Source: Phycicoccus sp.
Lineage (GTDB): Bacteria; Actinomycetota; Actinomycetes; Actinomycetales; Dermatophilaceae
Reading direction: 5' to 3'
Length of the DNA stretch: 64,000 nucleotides
Assembly: GCA_012927555.1 (NCBI GenBank)
Contig: JABBOX010000071.1
Span: 1 to 64,000, forward strand
Part shown: positions 9,405 to 19,525 of the stretch, one piece after another
How the letters are laid out: each line of letters begins with the position of its first letter
How positions within the stretch are numbered: the first letter of the stretch is position 1
The notes under the pieces: generated by a model
Told to the model about the DNA's origin: nothing
The model's input: the letters and a program-made list of their open reading frames with translations, nothing else
Database searches by the model: none
Made by a program: the position numbers and the translations under genes

Positions 9405-12400
9405 CTACCCGCCGAACCACCCCACGACGTCGATGAGCATATCGGTGGAAGCCTGAGACAGCAGATAGATCTTGCCATCGGCGCCGACCCTCACGACCAC
9501 GAGGTTGGGGACGGTCTGGCCCTTGAGGTAGTTGAGGTTCGAGGCGGTGGGCGCTGTCGTCCCTGTGGGGTAGACGGTCGCGTATCCTGGGCCAACCGGC
9601 TGGGTCACGGTGACGTTGACCACGACCGCGACAACGCTGGTCGAGTTGGGAACGCCCTTCACTCCACGGATTTGCACTGCCCGTGGGGTGAACACCGCCA
9701 ACTTGCCACCACTTCCCGCGAGCCTGGTATCGAGAACGCGACCAGGCGTGAGCGGGTTGAAGCGTGCGCCCGCAGCAGGGTCGCCGGCGACGTACCAGCC
9801 GACCACGTCAAACAGGACATTGGTTAGGCCCGCGGAGTTGAACAGCCTCACATCCCCGCCAGTGCCCAGTAGCACGCTGACCAGGTTCGGGACCGTCACC
9901 TTCGTAACGAAGTTGAGGTTGCTTGCCGTCGGGCGCGTTGCCCCTGCCGGGTAAACGGTGAGCCATCCGGCCGCGGTGGGCGTAACTGCGGTGACGTTCA
10001 TGACCACCGATGTGGCGCCAACTGGGACACCTCCCAGCCCCGCGACCTCGACCAGTCGAGCTTCAGCGGGGCGGAGCGGTTGGGCTGGTACGCCGGATCC
10101 GCCACGGGTGTCGAGGATTCGCGTCGGACTGTTCGCGGCGACGAACCGTGTTGCCCTAGGCAGGGTCCCGCCCGAGTAGTACCCCACGATATCGAGAATC
10201 ACGTGGCTGGTACCGGCGCTGTTGTAGATGTTGACCCTGCCATTGGGGTCGACGCCGACCGTTACGAGGTTCGGCACCGTCTGGCCGGCGACGAAGTTCA
10301 GATTCGACGACGTCGGTCGGGCTACGTTCGAAGGATAGACCGTGATGTATCCGCCCGCAGTCGGGGCCGTCACTGTGACGTTCATGACCACGGACGAGAC
10401 TCCGGTTGCCGGAATCCCGGTCAGCGACCCGCCGGTCACATCGAACGTCAGCGTCGCGCCGGGGCCGATGGGACGTTTGGTGAGCCGTGTGTCCAGGAGC
10501 CGCTTCGGGGTGATTGAGGTGAACTCGCCTGAGGTACTGGAGTTCTTGACAATGTTCCAGACCGCGGAAGTGGCGAGGCGCTGCCCCGTGGCGTCGAGGG
10601 TCGAGACGCGCCAGTAGATCGTGGTGTTGGGCCATGCGGGGCTGATCTGTCCCGGAGCCCATGCGGTCATGTCCGTGGTGACGGAGTCGATCAAGGACGT
10701 GAAGGTCGATGACGTGCTCGCCTCCGCGAGATAGCGGCTGGCACCCGCCGTTGCCGCCCATTGCATGAGCAGTGTCGTGGTCTCGATCGTGGTGCCGCTG
10801 ACCGGCGACAGGAGCACGGGCACGGGCCCTTGCACCGCGAAGAGGCGAAGGCCGATGTTGTCGATAGAAGTCCACGGGCCGGCCTTGCCGTTGACGTCGA
10901 TCCGTTGGACGCGCCAGCCGTAGTCGCCCTTGGGAAGCGTCCCCGTGGGTATGGCTGCGGTACTCCGGGTGGTGATGCTGGCCACCCGGTTGGCAGTCGC
11001 CAGTGGGGCGCTGGGGTTCTTGTAGATCTCGATCGCATAGGTGTTCGTGAAAGGCATCGGGTTCCAGCTGAAGAGCGGAGCGCCACTCTGGAGTGAACCA
11101 GACGTCGGGGCTGTCAGGAACGGGATACTCGAGGTCTTCCGGAACTCTCTGGTACCGGAACTGTAGGTCAGCGGGTTGCCGCTGTTGTCAAAGGCGCGGA
11201 CCCGCCAGAAGAGCGGACCGTCGGGATAGGTGGTGGTCTGGGCCGTGTAGGTGGTCTGGTCCACCAACGGGCTCGTGTCGATGATGTTCGTGAACGTGTC
11301 CGTCGTGGACACCTGCACCTGGTAGTTGTCCGCTTCTTGGGTGACGGAGCCGGTCGGCGAGAGGGCGTTCTCGGTGGACAGGTAGTCCTTCCAGGTGAAC
11401 GTGACCTCGTTGGCGACGACGGTGACCGGGGTGGTGGCCGCCGGTGTCAGAGCCTGGATCGGCTCCGAGGTCTTCCGGAAGGCAAAAGCACGTGGGTACA
11501 CGCTGGGATCGAATGGAGCGCATGCGGTGGGGGTGAAACACGGACGGATGAACCAGTACGTCGCCTGCCCGGCCTGGCTGTCCGGCAAGGACTCCAGCGG
11601 CGTGAGCTGGCTGTAGCTGGTCCGCCATACATGCGTGATGTTGGTGAAGTTGGGGTCGTTCGCCAGGTAGACCAGGTAGGAGCCCGCGAACGGCACAGAA
11701 TCCCAGTCCAGGGTCGGGGTGTCGTTAACGGACGTACAGGTCTGCGCCGAGAGGCAGTTCGTCGGACTCAGGAGTGTGGGAACGGGGTTGTAGTCCACCT
11801 GGAACTGTGAGACCGCCGAATCGCCCAGCACAAGGTTGGTGGACGAGTAGGCCTCGACGTAGAAGTCGTAGCTGCCGTCGAGCAGCACTCCCATTGTGGA
11901 GTTCAAGCCGGTGTAGACGAATGCCTGCCAGTTGGTCGAAGCGTTCATCGGTTTATAGGAGTTGGCGCCGGCGATCGAGGCGAAGACCCTGTAGTGCGTC
12001 GCATTCGTGACCCGGCTCCACTGCATCAAGGGTGGTGTAAACAGGTCCACCAGAGGGGTCGACGAGTCACCATCGATGTCTGTCGTCACCACAGGATCAA
12101 CGGACAAGCCTGCAGCCGGCTGAGTCCCTAGGGTGAACGCAGGCCAGCCCGAGGGCGCGACCAGCCGGCTCACGGCACCCGAGCTCTCGACCGCCTGGAC
12201 GGTCCAGGCGATGGATCCCACACAGGTCGTCTTCAGCGCCTCAGGAACGTAGACCGTGTTGTAGGTGAAGGCAGTGATGGGGGCACTGGCGCACTTGGCG
12301 TCGCTGGGGGCGATCGTGACCTTGTATTGCGAGATGTTCTTTATGGACTGCCACCTCAGAACCGGTGCCCCGTTGACTATCGCCCCGTTCGTCGGTGACG

Positions 12401-13772
12401 TCTGGGTGATGAACGGCACCGTGGGGTCGTACTGGAATCGGCGCACCCCGCTCCACACGCCGTCAACCAACCCATCCAGAGCTTGAACTCGCCAGTAGAG
12501 CACCTGGCCGGCCGAGATCCTGGACGGCGAACATGATGGTGTCGATGGCACGTTTGGCGGCAGTGCCGGAGGTTGGCTGAACGGCGTGAAGGCCGTGTGG
12601 TTGGTCAGACAGGCGTCGAACGTCAGCGGAGAGAAGTTGGGATCTGTCCCGACCTCGAACCGATAGTTGGAGGCTTCTCGCTGAGGGGTCCAGGTGAAGT
12701 TCGGCTCGGACAACGAGAAGTCGTCGTTTGCCGGGAGGAGGAGCTGGACCTGCGGTAGCAGCCCATTGCCCGCTCCATCGGTGCCTCGGGGACGTGTGAC
12801 GCCGGACTGCGCAGGCCAGGCGCGGGTGAACGTCCGGATCTCCGACCAGACACCGGGCTCGGGCACAGCAGAGGTGCTCAGAGCCCGAACCCGCCAGAAG
12901 TAGGCGCCGTTGGGCAGGGTTGGGTTAGGAGCGAAAGTCGTGGCACGCACAATGCGTGGCCCACCAATAGGGGCGTTGAACTGGTTGTCCAGGCTGATCT
13001 GCAGCTCGTACGCACTGGCGCCGATCACCGGCTGCCAGTCAAGGACGATCTCCTCGATCGTGACGGTGTTCGTGGACGGAGGTGACAGCAGGACGGGCGG
13101 CAGGCTGGCCCAGGTCATCTGGTTGGACCGCGGCACGGACCACTGCGTGGGCACGCCCTGGGCGGAGACACCGCGGACATGCCAGAAGAAGATCGTGTTG
13201 AACGTCGGTGGACTGGTCGGGACATAGCGAGTGTTGTTGGTCGAGACAGCTGCTGGGGCGCCGACAAAGTTCACGTCGTCGTCGATCTGGACCTCATAGG
13301 TCTTGGCGCCGGCCATGGGTTGCCACGAGTAGACCAGCGGGTCAGTGGGGTAGTGAAGGACGGCCAGATCGATCGGGGTGAGCACCACAGGTGCAGCGGC
13401 AGCCACCTTGCTGAACGTCGAAACCACAAAGGCGCCGGCAACATTCGCCGAGTCGATGGCACGGACCCGCCACCACCAGGTGCCAACAGCCAGGTCTGCT
13501 GGCGGCGTCGCACGGCTGTTGAGGGTCGACGCGCTGAACTTCAACGGGGCGAGGAAGGCCGAGGAGCTCGCGACCTGGACCTCGTACTTCACTGCGCCGT
13601 TGAGGCGGTTCCAGCTCAGGACGGGGTTGGCGGTCACCGTGGCGTCGGAGGCCGGGCTGGTCAGAACGGGGGTTCCGACAGCGGCGTACGCGGGCGTGCT
13701 GATTCCCACAAGCGGCACCAGCAGCACCGCAACGACAGTTCCCACGAGCGCCTTGACGAGTTTGCTTTGCAT
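9405..13772 (-). CDS. Giant secreted repeat protein: signal peptide, multiple Fn3-like repeats with [YF]WRVRA motif, three C-terminal RxLDTR...SNLNF..GQTVPNLV repeats
   Basis: 1455 aa; N-terminal signal peptide MQSKLVKALVGTVVAVLLVPLVGISTPAYA; internal repeats visible in translation. Confidence 0.88.
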   Translation of the reverse strand: MQSKLVKALVGTVVAVLLVPLVGISTPAYAAVGTPVLTSPASDATVTANPVLSWNRLNGAVKYEVQVASSSAFLAPLKFSASTLNSRATPPADLAVGTWWWRVRAIDSANVAGAFVVSTFSKVAAAAPVVLTPIDLAVLHYPTDPLVYSWQPMAGAKTYEVQIDDDVNFVGAPAAVSTNNTRYVPTSPPTFNTIFFWHVRGVSAQGVPTQWSVPRSNQMTWASLPPVLLSPPSTNTVTIEEIVLDWQPVIGASAYELQISLDNQFNAPIGGPRIVRATTFAPNPTLPNGAYFWRVRALSTSAVPEPGVWSEIRTFTRAWPAQSGVTRPRGTDGAGNGLLPQVQLLLPANDDFSLSEPNFTWTPQREASNYRFEVGTDPNFSPLTFDACLTNHTAFTPFSQPPALPPNVPSTPSCSPSRISAGQVLYWRVQALDGLVDGVWSGVRRFQYDPTVPFITQTSPTNGAIVNGAPVLRWQSIKNISQYKVTIAPSDAKCASAPITAFTYNTVYVPEALKTTCVGSIAWTVQAVESSGAVSRLVAPSGWPAFTLGTQPAAGLSVDPVVTTDIDGDSSTPLVDLFTPPLMQWSRVTNATHYRVFASIAGANSYKPMNASTNWQAFVYTGLNSTMGVLLDGSYDFYVEAYSSTNLVLGDSAVSQFQVDYNPVPTLLSPTNCLSAQTCTSVNDTPTLDWDSVPFAGSYLVYLANDPNFTNITHVWRTSYSQLTPLESLPDSQAGQATYWFIRPCFTPTACAPFDPSVYPRAFAFRKTSEPIQALTPAATTPVTVVANEVTFTWKDYLSTENALSPTGSVTQEADNYQVQVSTTDTFTNIIDTSPLVDQTTYTAQTTTYPDGPLFWRVRAFDNSGNPLTYSSGTREFRKTSSIPFLTAPTSGSLQSGAPLFSWNPMPFTNTYAIEIYKNPSAPLATANRVASITTRSTAAIPTGTLPKGDYGWRVQRIDVNGKAGPWTSIDNIGLRLFAVQGPVPVLLSPVSGTTIETTTLLMQWAATAGASRYLAEASTSSTFTSLIDSVTTDMTAWAPGQISPAWPNTTIYWRVSTLDATGQRLATSAVWNIVKNSSTSGEFTSITPKRLLDTRLTKRPIGPGATLTFDVTGGSLTGIPATGVSSVVMNVTVTAPTAGGYITVYPSNVARPTSSNLNFVAGQTVPNLVTVGVDPNGRVNIYNSAGTSHVILDIVGYYSGGTLPRATRFVAANSPTRILDTRGGSGVPAQPLRPAEARLVEVAGLGGVPVGATSVVMNVTAVTPTAAGWLTVYPAGATRPTASNLNFVTKVTVPNLVSVLLGTGGDVRLFNSAGLTNVLFDVVGWYVAGDPAAGARFNPLTPGRVLDTRLAGSGGKLAVFTPRAVQIRGVKGVPNSTSVVAVVVNVTVTQPVGPGYATVYPTGTTAPTASNLNYLKGQTVPNLVVVRVGADGKIYLLSQASTDMLIDVVGWFGG

Positions 13773-13967
13773 GCGAGCACCCATTCCCCTGCTACCCGAG
13801 CCTTCTCAGGACAAGGGAATCCCTCGTCGCGACGTCAGCGTGACAGGGATGCGTCCCCGCCGAACAGCCTTGCGGACAGGATCAGCCGCCCTGGAGGAAA
13901 TCTCGGCCAATCGGCCCACCGCCCCTCGTCCGTTTGGCCGATGGCGCAGGGACACACTCATAGAAAC

Positions 13968-13993
13968 GAGGTATGCCACCCGCTCAGGTGAGC
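13968..13993. repeat. Copy 2 of 26-bp near-repeat
   Basis: See 9327-9352. Confidence 0.85.
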
Positions 13994-14005
13994 GGGTGGC
14001 ATACC
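13970..14005 (-). terminator. Perfect 17-bp inverted repeat, probable ahcY transcription terminator
   Basis: ggtatgccacccgctca-gg-tgagcgggtggcatacc, 35 bp after the ahcY stop; weak T-rich tract follows on the minus strand. Confidence 0.75.
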
Positions 14006-14039
14006 TGGTGTTGTTGTTGCGTCTACAAACGCAGGTCGG

Positions 14040-15503
14040 TCAGTAGCGGTAGCTGTCGGCCTTGTAGGGGCCGGCGACGTCGACGCCGAGGTACTCGGCC
14101 TGGACCTTGGTCAGCTCGGTGAGCCGAACCCCCAGGGCGTCCAGGTGCAGGCGCGCGACCTTTTCGTCGAGGTGCTTGGGCAGCACGTACACCTCGTTCT
14201 TGTAGTCACCCGGCTTGGTCCACAGCTCGATCTGGGCCATCGTCTGGTTGGTGAACGAGTTCGACATGACGAAGCTCGGGTGACCGGTCGCGTTGCCGAG
14301 GTTGAGCAAACGGCCCTCGGACAGCACGATGACCGAACGGGACTTGCCCGCGTCATCTCCGGGGAACGTCCACTCGTGGACCTGCGGCTTGATCTCGGTC
14401 TTGGTGATCCCCGAGATCTTGGCCAGGCCGGCGATGTCGATCTCGTTGTCGAAGTGACCGATGTTGCCGACGATGGCCTTGTCCTTCATCCGGCGAATCT
14501 GGTCGGCGGTCAGGACGTTGAAGCATCCGGTCCCGGTAATGAAGATGTCGGCGGTGTCGATGACGTCCTCCATCGTGGCGACCTGATAGCCGTCCATCGC
14601 GGCCTGTAGCGCGCAGATCGGGTCGATCTCTGTGACGATGACGCGAGCGCCCTGGCCGCGCAGCGACTCGGCGCAGCCTTTGCCCACGTCGCCGTAGCCG
14701 GCCACGACAGCCACCTTGCCGCCGATCAGGACGTCGGTGGCCCGGTTGAGCCCGTCGATCAGCGAGTGACGGACCCCGTACTTGTTGTCGAACTTGGACT
14801 TGGTGACCGAGTCGTTGACGTTGATCGCAGGGAAGAGGAGCCGGCCGGTCTTCTGCATCTCATACAGACGGTGCACGCCGGTGGTGGTCTCCTCGGTGAC
14901 ACCCTTGATGCCAGCGGCGACGGTGGTCCATTTGGTGGGGTCTGCCGCCATGGTGTTACGGACCGTCTCGAGGACGACCTGCCAGTCCTCGGGGTCGTCC
15001 TCCTGGGCAGTGGGGACCACTCCTGCAGCTTCCCAGGCGACTCCGTTGTGGATCAGGAGGGTGGCGTCCCCGCCGTCGTCCAGGATCATGTTCGGGCCGG
15101 TCGACCCTGAGGCATCAGCGGGCCAGGTCAGGATCTGCTCGGTACACCACCAGTACTCCGGCAGCGTCTCGTCCTTCCAGGCAAACACCGGAACACCCTG
15201 AAGGTCATCCGGGGTGCCGTGCGGGCCTACGACGGCAGCAGCAGCCGCCTCGTCCTGGGTCGAGTAGATGTTGCAGGAGGCCCAGCGAACCTGCGCGCCA
15301 AGGGCGGTGAGGGTCTCGATGAGAACGGCAGTCTGCACGGTCATGTGCAGCGAGCCGGCGATCCTCGCGCCCGTGAGGGGCTTGCTGGTGCCGAACTCTT
15401 CGCGCAGCGCCATCAGACCGGGCATCTCATGCTCGGCCAGACGCAGTTGGTGACGGCCGGCCTCGGCGAGGCCCAGGTCGCGAACCTTGTAGTCGAAAGG
15501 CAT
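14040..15503 (-). CDS. ahcY: Adenosylhomocysteinase
   Basis: [37 protein letters not shown] ... [40 protein letters not shown] ... YKADSYRY C-terminus. Confidence 0.97.
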   Translation of the reverse strand: MPFDYKVRDLGLAEAGRHQLRLAEHEMPGLMALREEFGTSKPLTGARIAGSLHMTVQTAVLIETLTALGAQVRWASCNIYSTQDEAAAAAVVGPHGTPDDLQGVPVFAWKDETLPEYWWCTEQILTWPADASGSTGPNMILDDGGDATLLIHNGVAWEAAGVVPTAQEDDPEDWQVVLETVRNTMAADPTKWTTVAAGIKGVTEETTTGVHRLYEMQKTGRLLFPAINVNDSVTKSKFDNKYGVRHSLIDGLNRATDVLIGGKVAVVAGYGDVGKGCAESLRGQGARVIVTEIDPICALQAAMDGYQVATMEDVIDTADIFITGTGCFNVLTADQIRRMKDKAIVGNIGHFDNEIDIAGLAKISGITKTEIKPQVHEWTFPGDDAGKSRSVIVLSEGRLLNLGNATGHPSFVMSNSFTNQTMAQIELWTKPGDYKNEVYVLPKHLDEKVARLHLDALGVRLTELTKVQAEYLGVDVAGPYKADSYRY

Positions 15504-15540
15504 AGGAAAACTCTCCCTGTTCATTGACTGTGAGTCATTG

Positions 15541-15600
15541 GTGGGCTGACCCGGCGTAGCCCCTCTGGGCGCATCGTGGGTTATCACCCACGCCGGCAGT
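15541..15600 (-). promoter_or_regulatory. Candidate structured RNA leader of ahcY (three-way-junction-like)
   Basis: Minus-strand CCGGCG-TGGGT(GATA)ACCCA-CGATGC-GCCC(AGAG)GGGC-TA-CGCCGG. Confidence 0.4.
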
Positions 15601-15621
15601 GCCCCCAGTCTAGGACGAAAG

Positions 15622-16584
15622 TCAGTCTTTCGCGTGTTGCCAGGAGACAGGGCCCGAGGCTCCACGGTCGACATCGGGCTCGAGGTACATCACCAGACGC
15701 AACCCGGGCACGGCCTCGCGTGCTCGTTGCTCGGCAGCGTCGATGGCCGCCGCGATCTGGTCAGCATGCTCAAGCCGGCCCACCGCAAGCTTGGCGCCGA
15801 CGAGCAGCTCCTCGGGCCCGAGGTGCAGCGTGCGGAGGTGGATGACGCGCTCGACGGCTGACTCCCCGTCGCCCTCGAGCGCAGCCTTGATGGCCAAGAC
15901 CCTGGACTAGGTGGCGGCCTCGCCGAGTAGAAGCGACTTCATCTCGATGGAGAGGACGATCGCCACGGTCACCAACAGCGCGCCGATCAGCGCGGTCCCG
16001 ACCGCGTCCCAGACCCCGTCGTCGGTGGCCAAAGTCATGCTGACGCCGAACAGCGCGAACACCAGACCGAACAGGGCGGCCAGGTCCTCGAGCAGGATGA
16101 CGGGCAGCTCGGGCGCCTTGGCTGTGCGGATGAACTCCGTCCACGAACGCCGGCCGCGGACATGGTTGCTTTCGGTGATGGCGGTACGAAAGGAGAAACC
16201 TTCGAGCGCAATCGCGATCAGCAACACAGCGATCGGCATCCACCACCATGTGCCGGTAATTGGCTCGGGGTGCTGAAGCTTGTGCCATGCCTCGTAGAGC
16301 GCGAACAGCCCGCCGACGGTGAACAGCACGATCGAGACGATGAACGCGTAGACGTACCGCTCGCGGCCGTAGCCGAACGGGTGAAGTGGTGTGGCCTCGC
16401 GCCGGCTCCTCTTGCCACCGATCAGCAACAGACCCTGGTTGCCCGAGTCGGCCAGGGAGTGCACCGACTCGGCCAGCATCGAGCTCGAGCCGGTCAGCAA
16501 GAAGGCGGCGAACTTCGTGATCGCGATACCGGTGTTGGCCAACAGCGCCGCCACGATCGCCCTGGTCCCACCCTCAACTGACAT
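15622..16584 (-). pseudogene. Cation diffusion facilitator transporter interrupted by in-frame TAG at 15907-15909
   Basis: TM domain ends LLLGEAAT*; same frame continues SRVLAIKAALEGDGESAVERVIHLRTLHLGPEELLVGAKLAV, typical of a CDF C-terminal cytosolic domain. Confidence 0.75.
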
Positions 16585-16669
16585 GCGTGCCAGCCTATTG
16601 CGGGTCGACAGCCCGGTCCTTCTCCGGGCTGGCAGCATCGACCTCGCAGGTGATGTGCCGTCCCACAGC

Positions 16670-17854
16670 TCAGCCGCGGGTGCGGTCCCGCAGATCGGCA
16701 ACGTGAGGTGACACCGCAGGGTCGAGACCGAGACCGATGGCGAGATACGTCGCGGCGAAGTCTGTCTGGGCGATCTGACCAGCCAACCGCACCAACGGGT
16801 GACCAGGCTCCGCCGCCACCGTCAGCACGCGGACCCCCGCGTCATGGGCGGTCTGCACGACTGCATTGGTGAGCGCCTCCGCTTCTTCCCATTCGCGAGT
16901 TGGCGGTTCCTGAGGCGCATCGCGCAGCATGAGTAGCCCGAGTCGTGGTTGAGCCGGCCCGTCCAGGAAGGGATCGGCGAAGATGTCCGGTGCCGACTCC
17001 CGGACCCCAGCCCCACGACCACCACCGGCAGTGAACGGGCCGTCAAAGCTGGCCACGATCTGTGAGGCGGCGTCGGGGAGCTCGCCGTAGGTGGCGGGGA
17101 TGCGTGCCGTGCGGGACAACATCGAGGCGGCCCGCGACGCCGCGACACCGTTGAGCGGGCCATCGCCCAGGACGACGGGAATCGTCTCACCAAGCTCGAT
17201 CGCCAGGATCTTGGCGGGATTGACGAACGACTCAGACCGCGGACGACAGGCCTCGGCGTGCATGTCCAGCCGATCGGCGGTTTCGAAAAGCACAGACTCT
17301 CCGGCCTCGAGCAACCCCAGCTCGTGGGCAGCCATGACGACCGGCGTGAGCAGCGACCACAGCGCAGCTCGTGACGAGGTCGCGCCCCGCGCAACGGCGA
17401 TGTGCACGCCCCGCGCCCGCGCGCACACCTCGGCCAGCGGCGAGTCGGCCGCTCCCACGGTCAGTATCGAGGCACCTCGCCGGGCGGCTTCGGCCGCGAC
17501 GGCAAGCGGCCCAGGGGCTCGGCCAGAGAGCGACACTGCCACCACAAGATCCAGCGGACCGACCCAGCCCGGCAGCGGCAGGTTTCGCCGAACGGTCACC
17601 GGCACCGGCGACCCGGGCTCGGCCAAGAGCTCCAGCACGTTGGCCACGACGGCCGAGCCGCCCAGTGACGCCACCAGAACGGAGCGCGGGCGGTCACCGC
17701 CAGCCACGCGTTCGATCCCGGCCTCACGCGACAACGTGATGGCCTGACGAACCTGCGCCCCGGCCGTGGCCAACGCCACCAACACCTCGCGGGAATCGCG
17801 GGCGGCCATCTGCTCAGGGTCGTTCAGGAGCGCTTCGTCGACCAGAGGTGCCAT
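16670..17854 (-). CDS. SIS-domain phosphoglucose/phosphomannose isomerase-like protein
   Basis: VLVASLGGSAVVANVLELLA and VVAVSLSGRAPGPLAVAAEAARRGA SIS motifs; next to manB. Confidence 0.85.
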   Translation of the reverse strand: MAPLVDEALLNDPEQMAARDSREVLVALATAGAQVRQAITLSREAGIERVAGGDRPRSVLVASLGGSAVVANVLELLAEPGSPVPVTVRRNLPLPGWVGPLDLVVAVSLSGRAPGPLAVAAEAARRGASILTVGAADSPLAEVCARARGVHIAVARGATSSRAALWSLLTPVVMAAHELGLLEAGESVLFETADRLDMHAEACRPRSESFVNPAKILAIELGETIPVVLGDGPLNGVAASRAASMLSRTARIPATYGELPDAASQIVASFDGPFTAGGGRGAGVRESAPDIFADPFLDGPAQPRLGLLMLRDAPQEPPTREWEEAEALTNAVVQTAHDAGVRVLTVAAEPGHPLVRLAGQIAQTDFAATYLAIGLGLDPAVSPHVADLRDRTRG

Positions 17855-17869
17855 GACCCGACCGCCGAA

Positions 17870-18052
17870 TCAGTCTGCGAGTGAACGGGATTCGTCGACC
17901 AACAGCACGGGGATGCCGTCATCGACGCGATATGCCAAGCGGCACTCGGCATTGGTGCAGTGCAGCTCCGGGCCCCTCGGGCCGGTGCCATCGGACAGCG
18001 TTGACTTGCACTGCGGGCATCGCAGGATCTCGCGCAGCCACGGCTCGATCAT
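17870..18052 (-). CDS. Trm112 family protein
   Basis: MIEPWLREILRCPQCKSTL...LHCTNAECRLAYRVDDGIPVLLVDE. Confidence 0.92.
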   Translation of the reverse strand: MIEPWLREILRCPQCKSTLSDGTGPRGPELHCTNAECRLAYRVDDGIPVLLVDESRSLAD

Positions 18053-19515
18053 CAGGCTTTCTCCCCTCGCACGACCGACAAGACATCATCGCGCACTTGG
18101 GCCATCGTCGCCTCATCCGAGGCCTCGACGTTGAGCCGCAACAGTGGCTCGGTGTTGCTGCCCCGCAGGTTGAACCACCACATCGGCGTCCCCTGATGGG
18201 TCACCGTCATCCCGTCCAGGTCGTCGAACGCCACGTCCTGCCCGTGTTCCCGTGCCCACTGCTGCGCCCATACCCGCACGTTCCCGGTGGCGAGCGCTGC
18301 ATCGGCGACGGTCGAGTTGATCTCGCCGGAAGCGGAATACCGGCTGAACCGGGCGCCCAGCTCGGAGAGCGGGCCCGCCTGCTCGCCCAACGCGGCCAGA
18401 ACGTGCATGGCCGCGAGCATGCCCGTGTCGGCGAACCAGAAGTCGCGGAAGTAGTAGTGGCCAGAGTGCTCGCCACCGAATACCGCCTGATGGCGCGCCA
18501 TCTCGCCCTTGATGAACGAATGCCCGACCCTGGTCCGGATGGCAGTCGCGCCGGCCTCGGCAACGATCTCCGGCACGGCCGCGGACGAGATCACGTTGTA
18601 TACGACCCTCGCCTCCCGCCCGGCTGCGCGTTCCCTGGCGATCTCGCGGGTCGCGACCAGCGCCGTGATCGTCGACGGGCTGACCGGCTCGCCCCGCTCG
18701 TCCACCACGAAGCAGCGATCGGCGTCACCGTCGAACGCGAGCCCGAGGTCGGCACCGTGGGCAACGACCGCGGCCTGGAGGTCGACCAGGTTCTCGGGCG
18801 CCAGCGGGTTGGCCTCGTGGTTGGGGAAGGTTCCGTCCAGCTCGAAGTACAGCGGTATGACGGTCAGCGGCAGCGCGGGCAGCCCGCTCTGGGTGCCCAA
18901 CACCGCGGGCACCGTGTGACCACCCATGCCGTTGCCGGCATCGACGACCACCATCAGGGGTCGGTTCGTCCGGAGGTCAACCAGCCCCCGCAGGAAGACC
19001 GCATAGTCGGTGAGGACGTCGCGCTCGGTGATGGTGCCAGCGGGAGCGTCGACCGGGATCGCAGTCGGCGCCGGTTGTGGCACTGCATCGGAGTCCAGCA
19101 ATGACTGGGCCAGGTCCCTGATCTGTCCCAGGCCGGTGTCCTGCCCGACGGGGCGGGCGCCTGAACGGCAGAGCTTGATGCCGTTGTATTGCGCGGGGTT
19201 GTGGCTGGCGGTGAACATGGCGCCGGGGACGTCGAGGGCGCCGCTCGCGTAGTACAGGCCGTCGGTGGAGCACAGCCCGATGAGGGTGACGTCCAGGCCG
19301 TTGACGGATGCACCTGCCGCGAAGGCTCGGGAAAGGTCGGGCGAGGACTCGCGCATGTCGTGCCCGATGACGATCGACGTCGCGCCGTCGGACAGAGCAA
19401 CCACCTGCGCGAACGCCGACCCGATCGCGAACGCGACGGCGTCGTTCAGTTGTTGCGGCACCAGACCGCGCACGTCATAGGCCTTGATGAACTCGGACAG
19501 TATCGGAGCACTCAC
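18052..19515 (-). CDS. manB: Phosphomannomutase/phosphoglucomutase
   Basis: FIKAYDVRG, TASHNPAQYNGIKL, FDGDADRCFVVDERG; GTG start. Confidence 0.93.
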   Translation of the reverse strand: MSAPILSEFIKAYDVRGLVPQQLNDAVAFAIGSAFAQVVALSDGATSIVIGHDMRESSPDLSRAFAAGASVNGLDVTLIGLCSTDGLYYASGALDVPGAMFTASHNPAQYNGIKLCRSGARPVGQDTGLGQIRDLAQSLLDSDAVPQPAPTAIPVDAPAGTITERDVLTDYAVFLRGLVDLRTNRPLMVVVDAGNGMGGHTVPAVLGTQSGLPALPLTVIPLYFELDGTFPNHEANPLAPENLVDLQAAVVAHGADLGLAFDGDADRCFVVDERGEPVSPSTITALVATREIARERAAGREARVVYNVISSAAVPEIVAEAGATAIRTRVGHSFIKGEMARHQAVFGGEHSGHYYFRDFWFADTGMLAAMHVLAALGEQAGPLSELGARFSRYSASGEINSTVADAALATGNVRVWAQQWAREHGQDVAFDDLDGMTVTHQGTPMWWFNLRGSNTEPLLRLNVEASDEATMAQVRDDVLSVVRGEKA

Positions 19516-19525
19516 GTGCTCAAGC

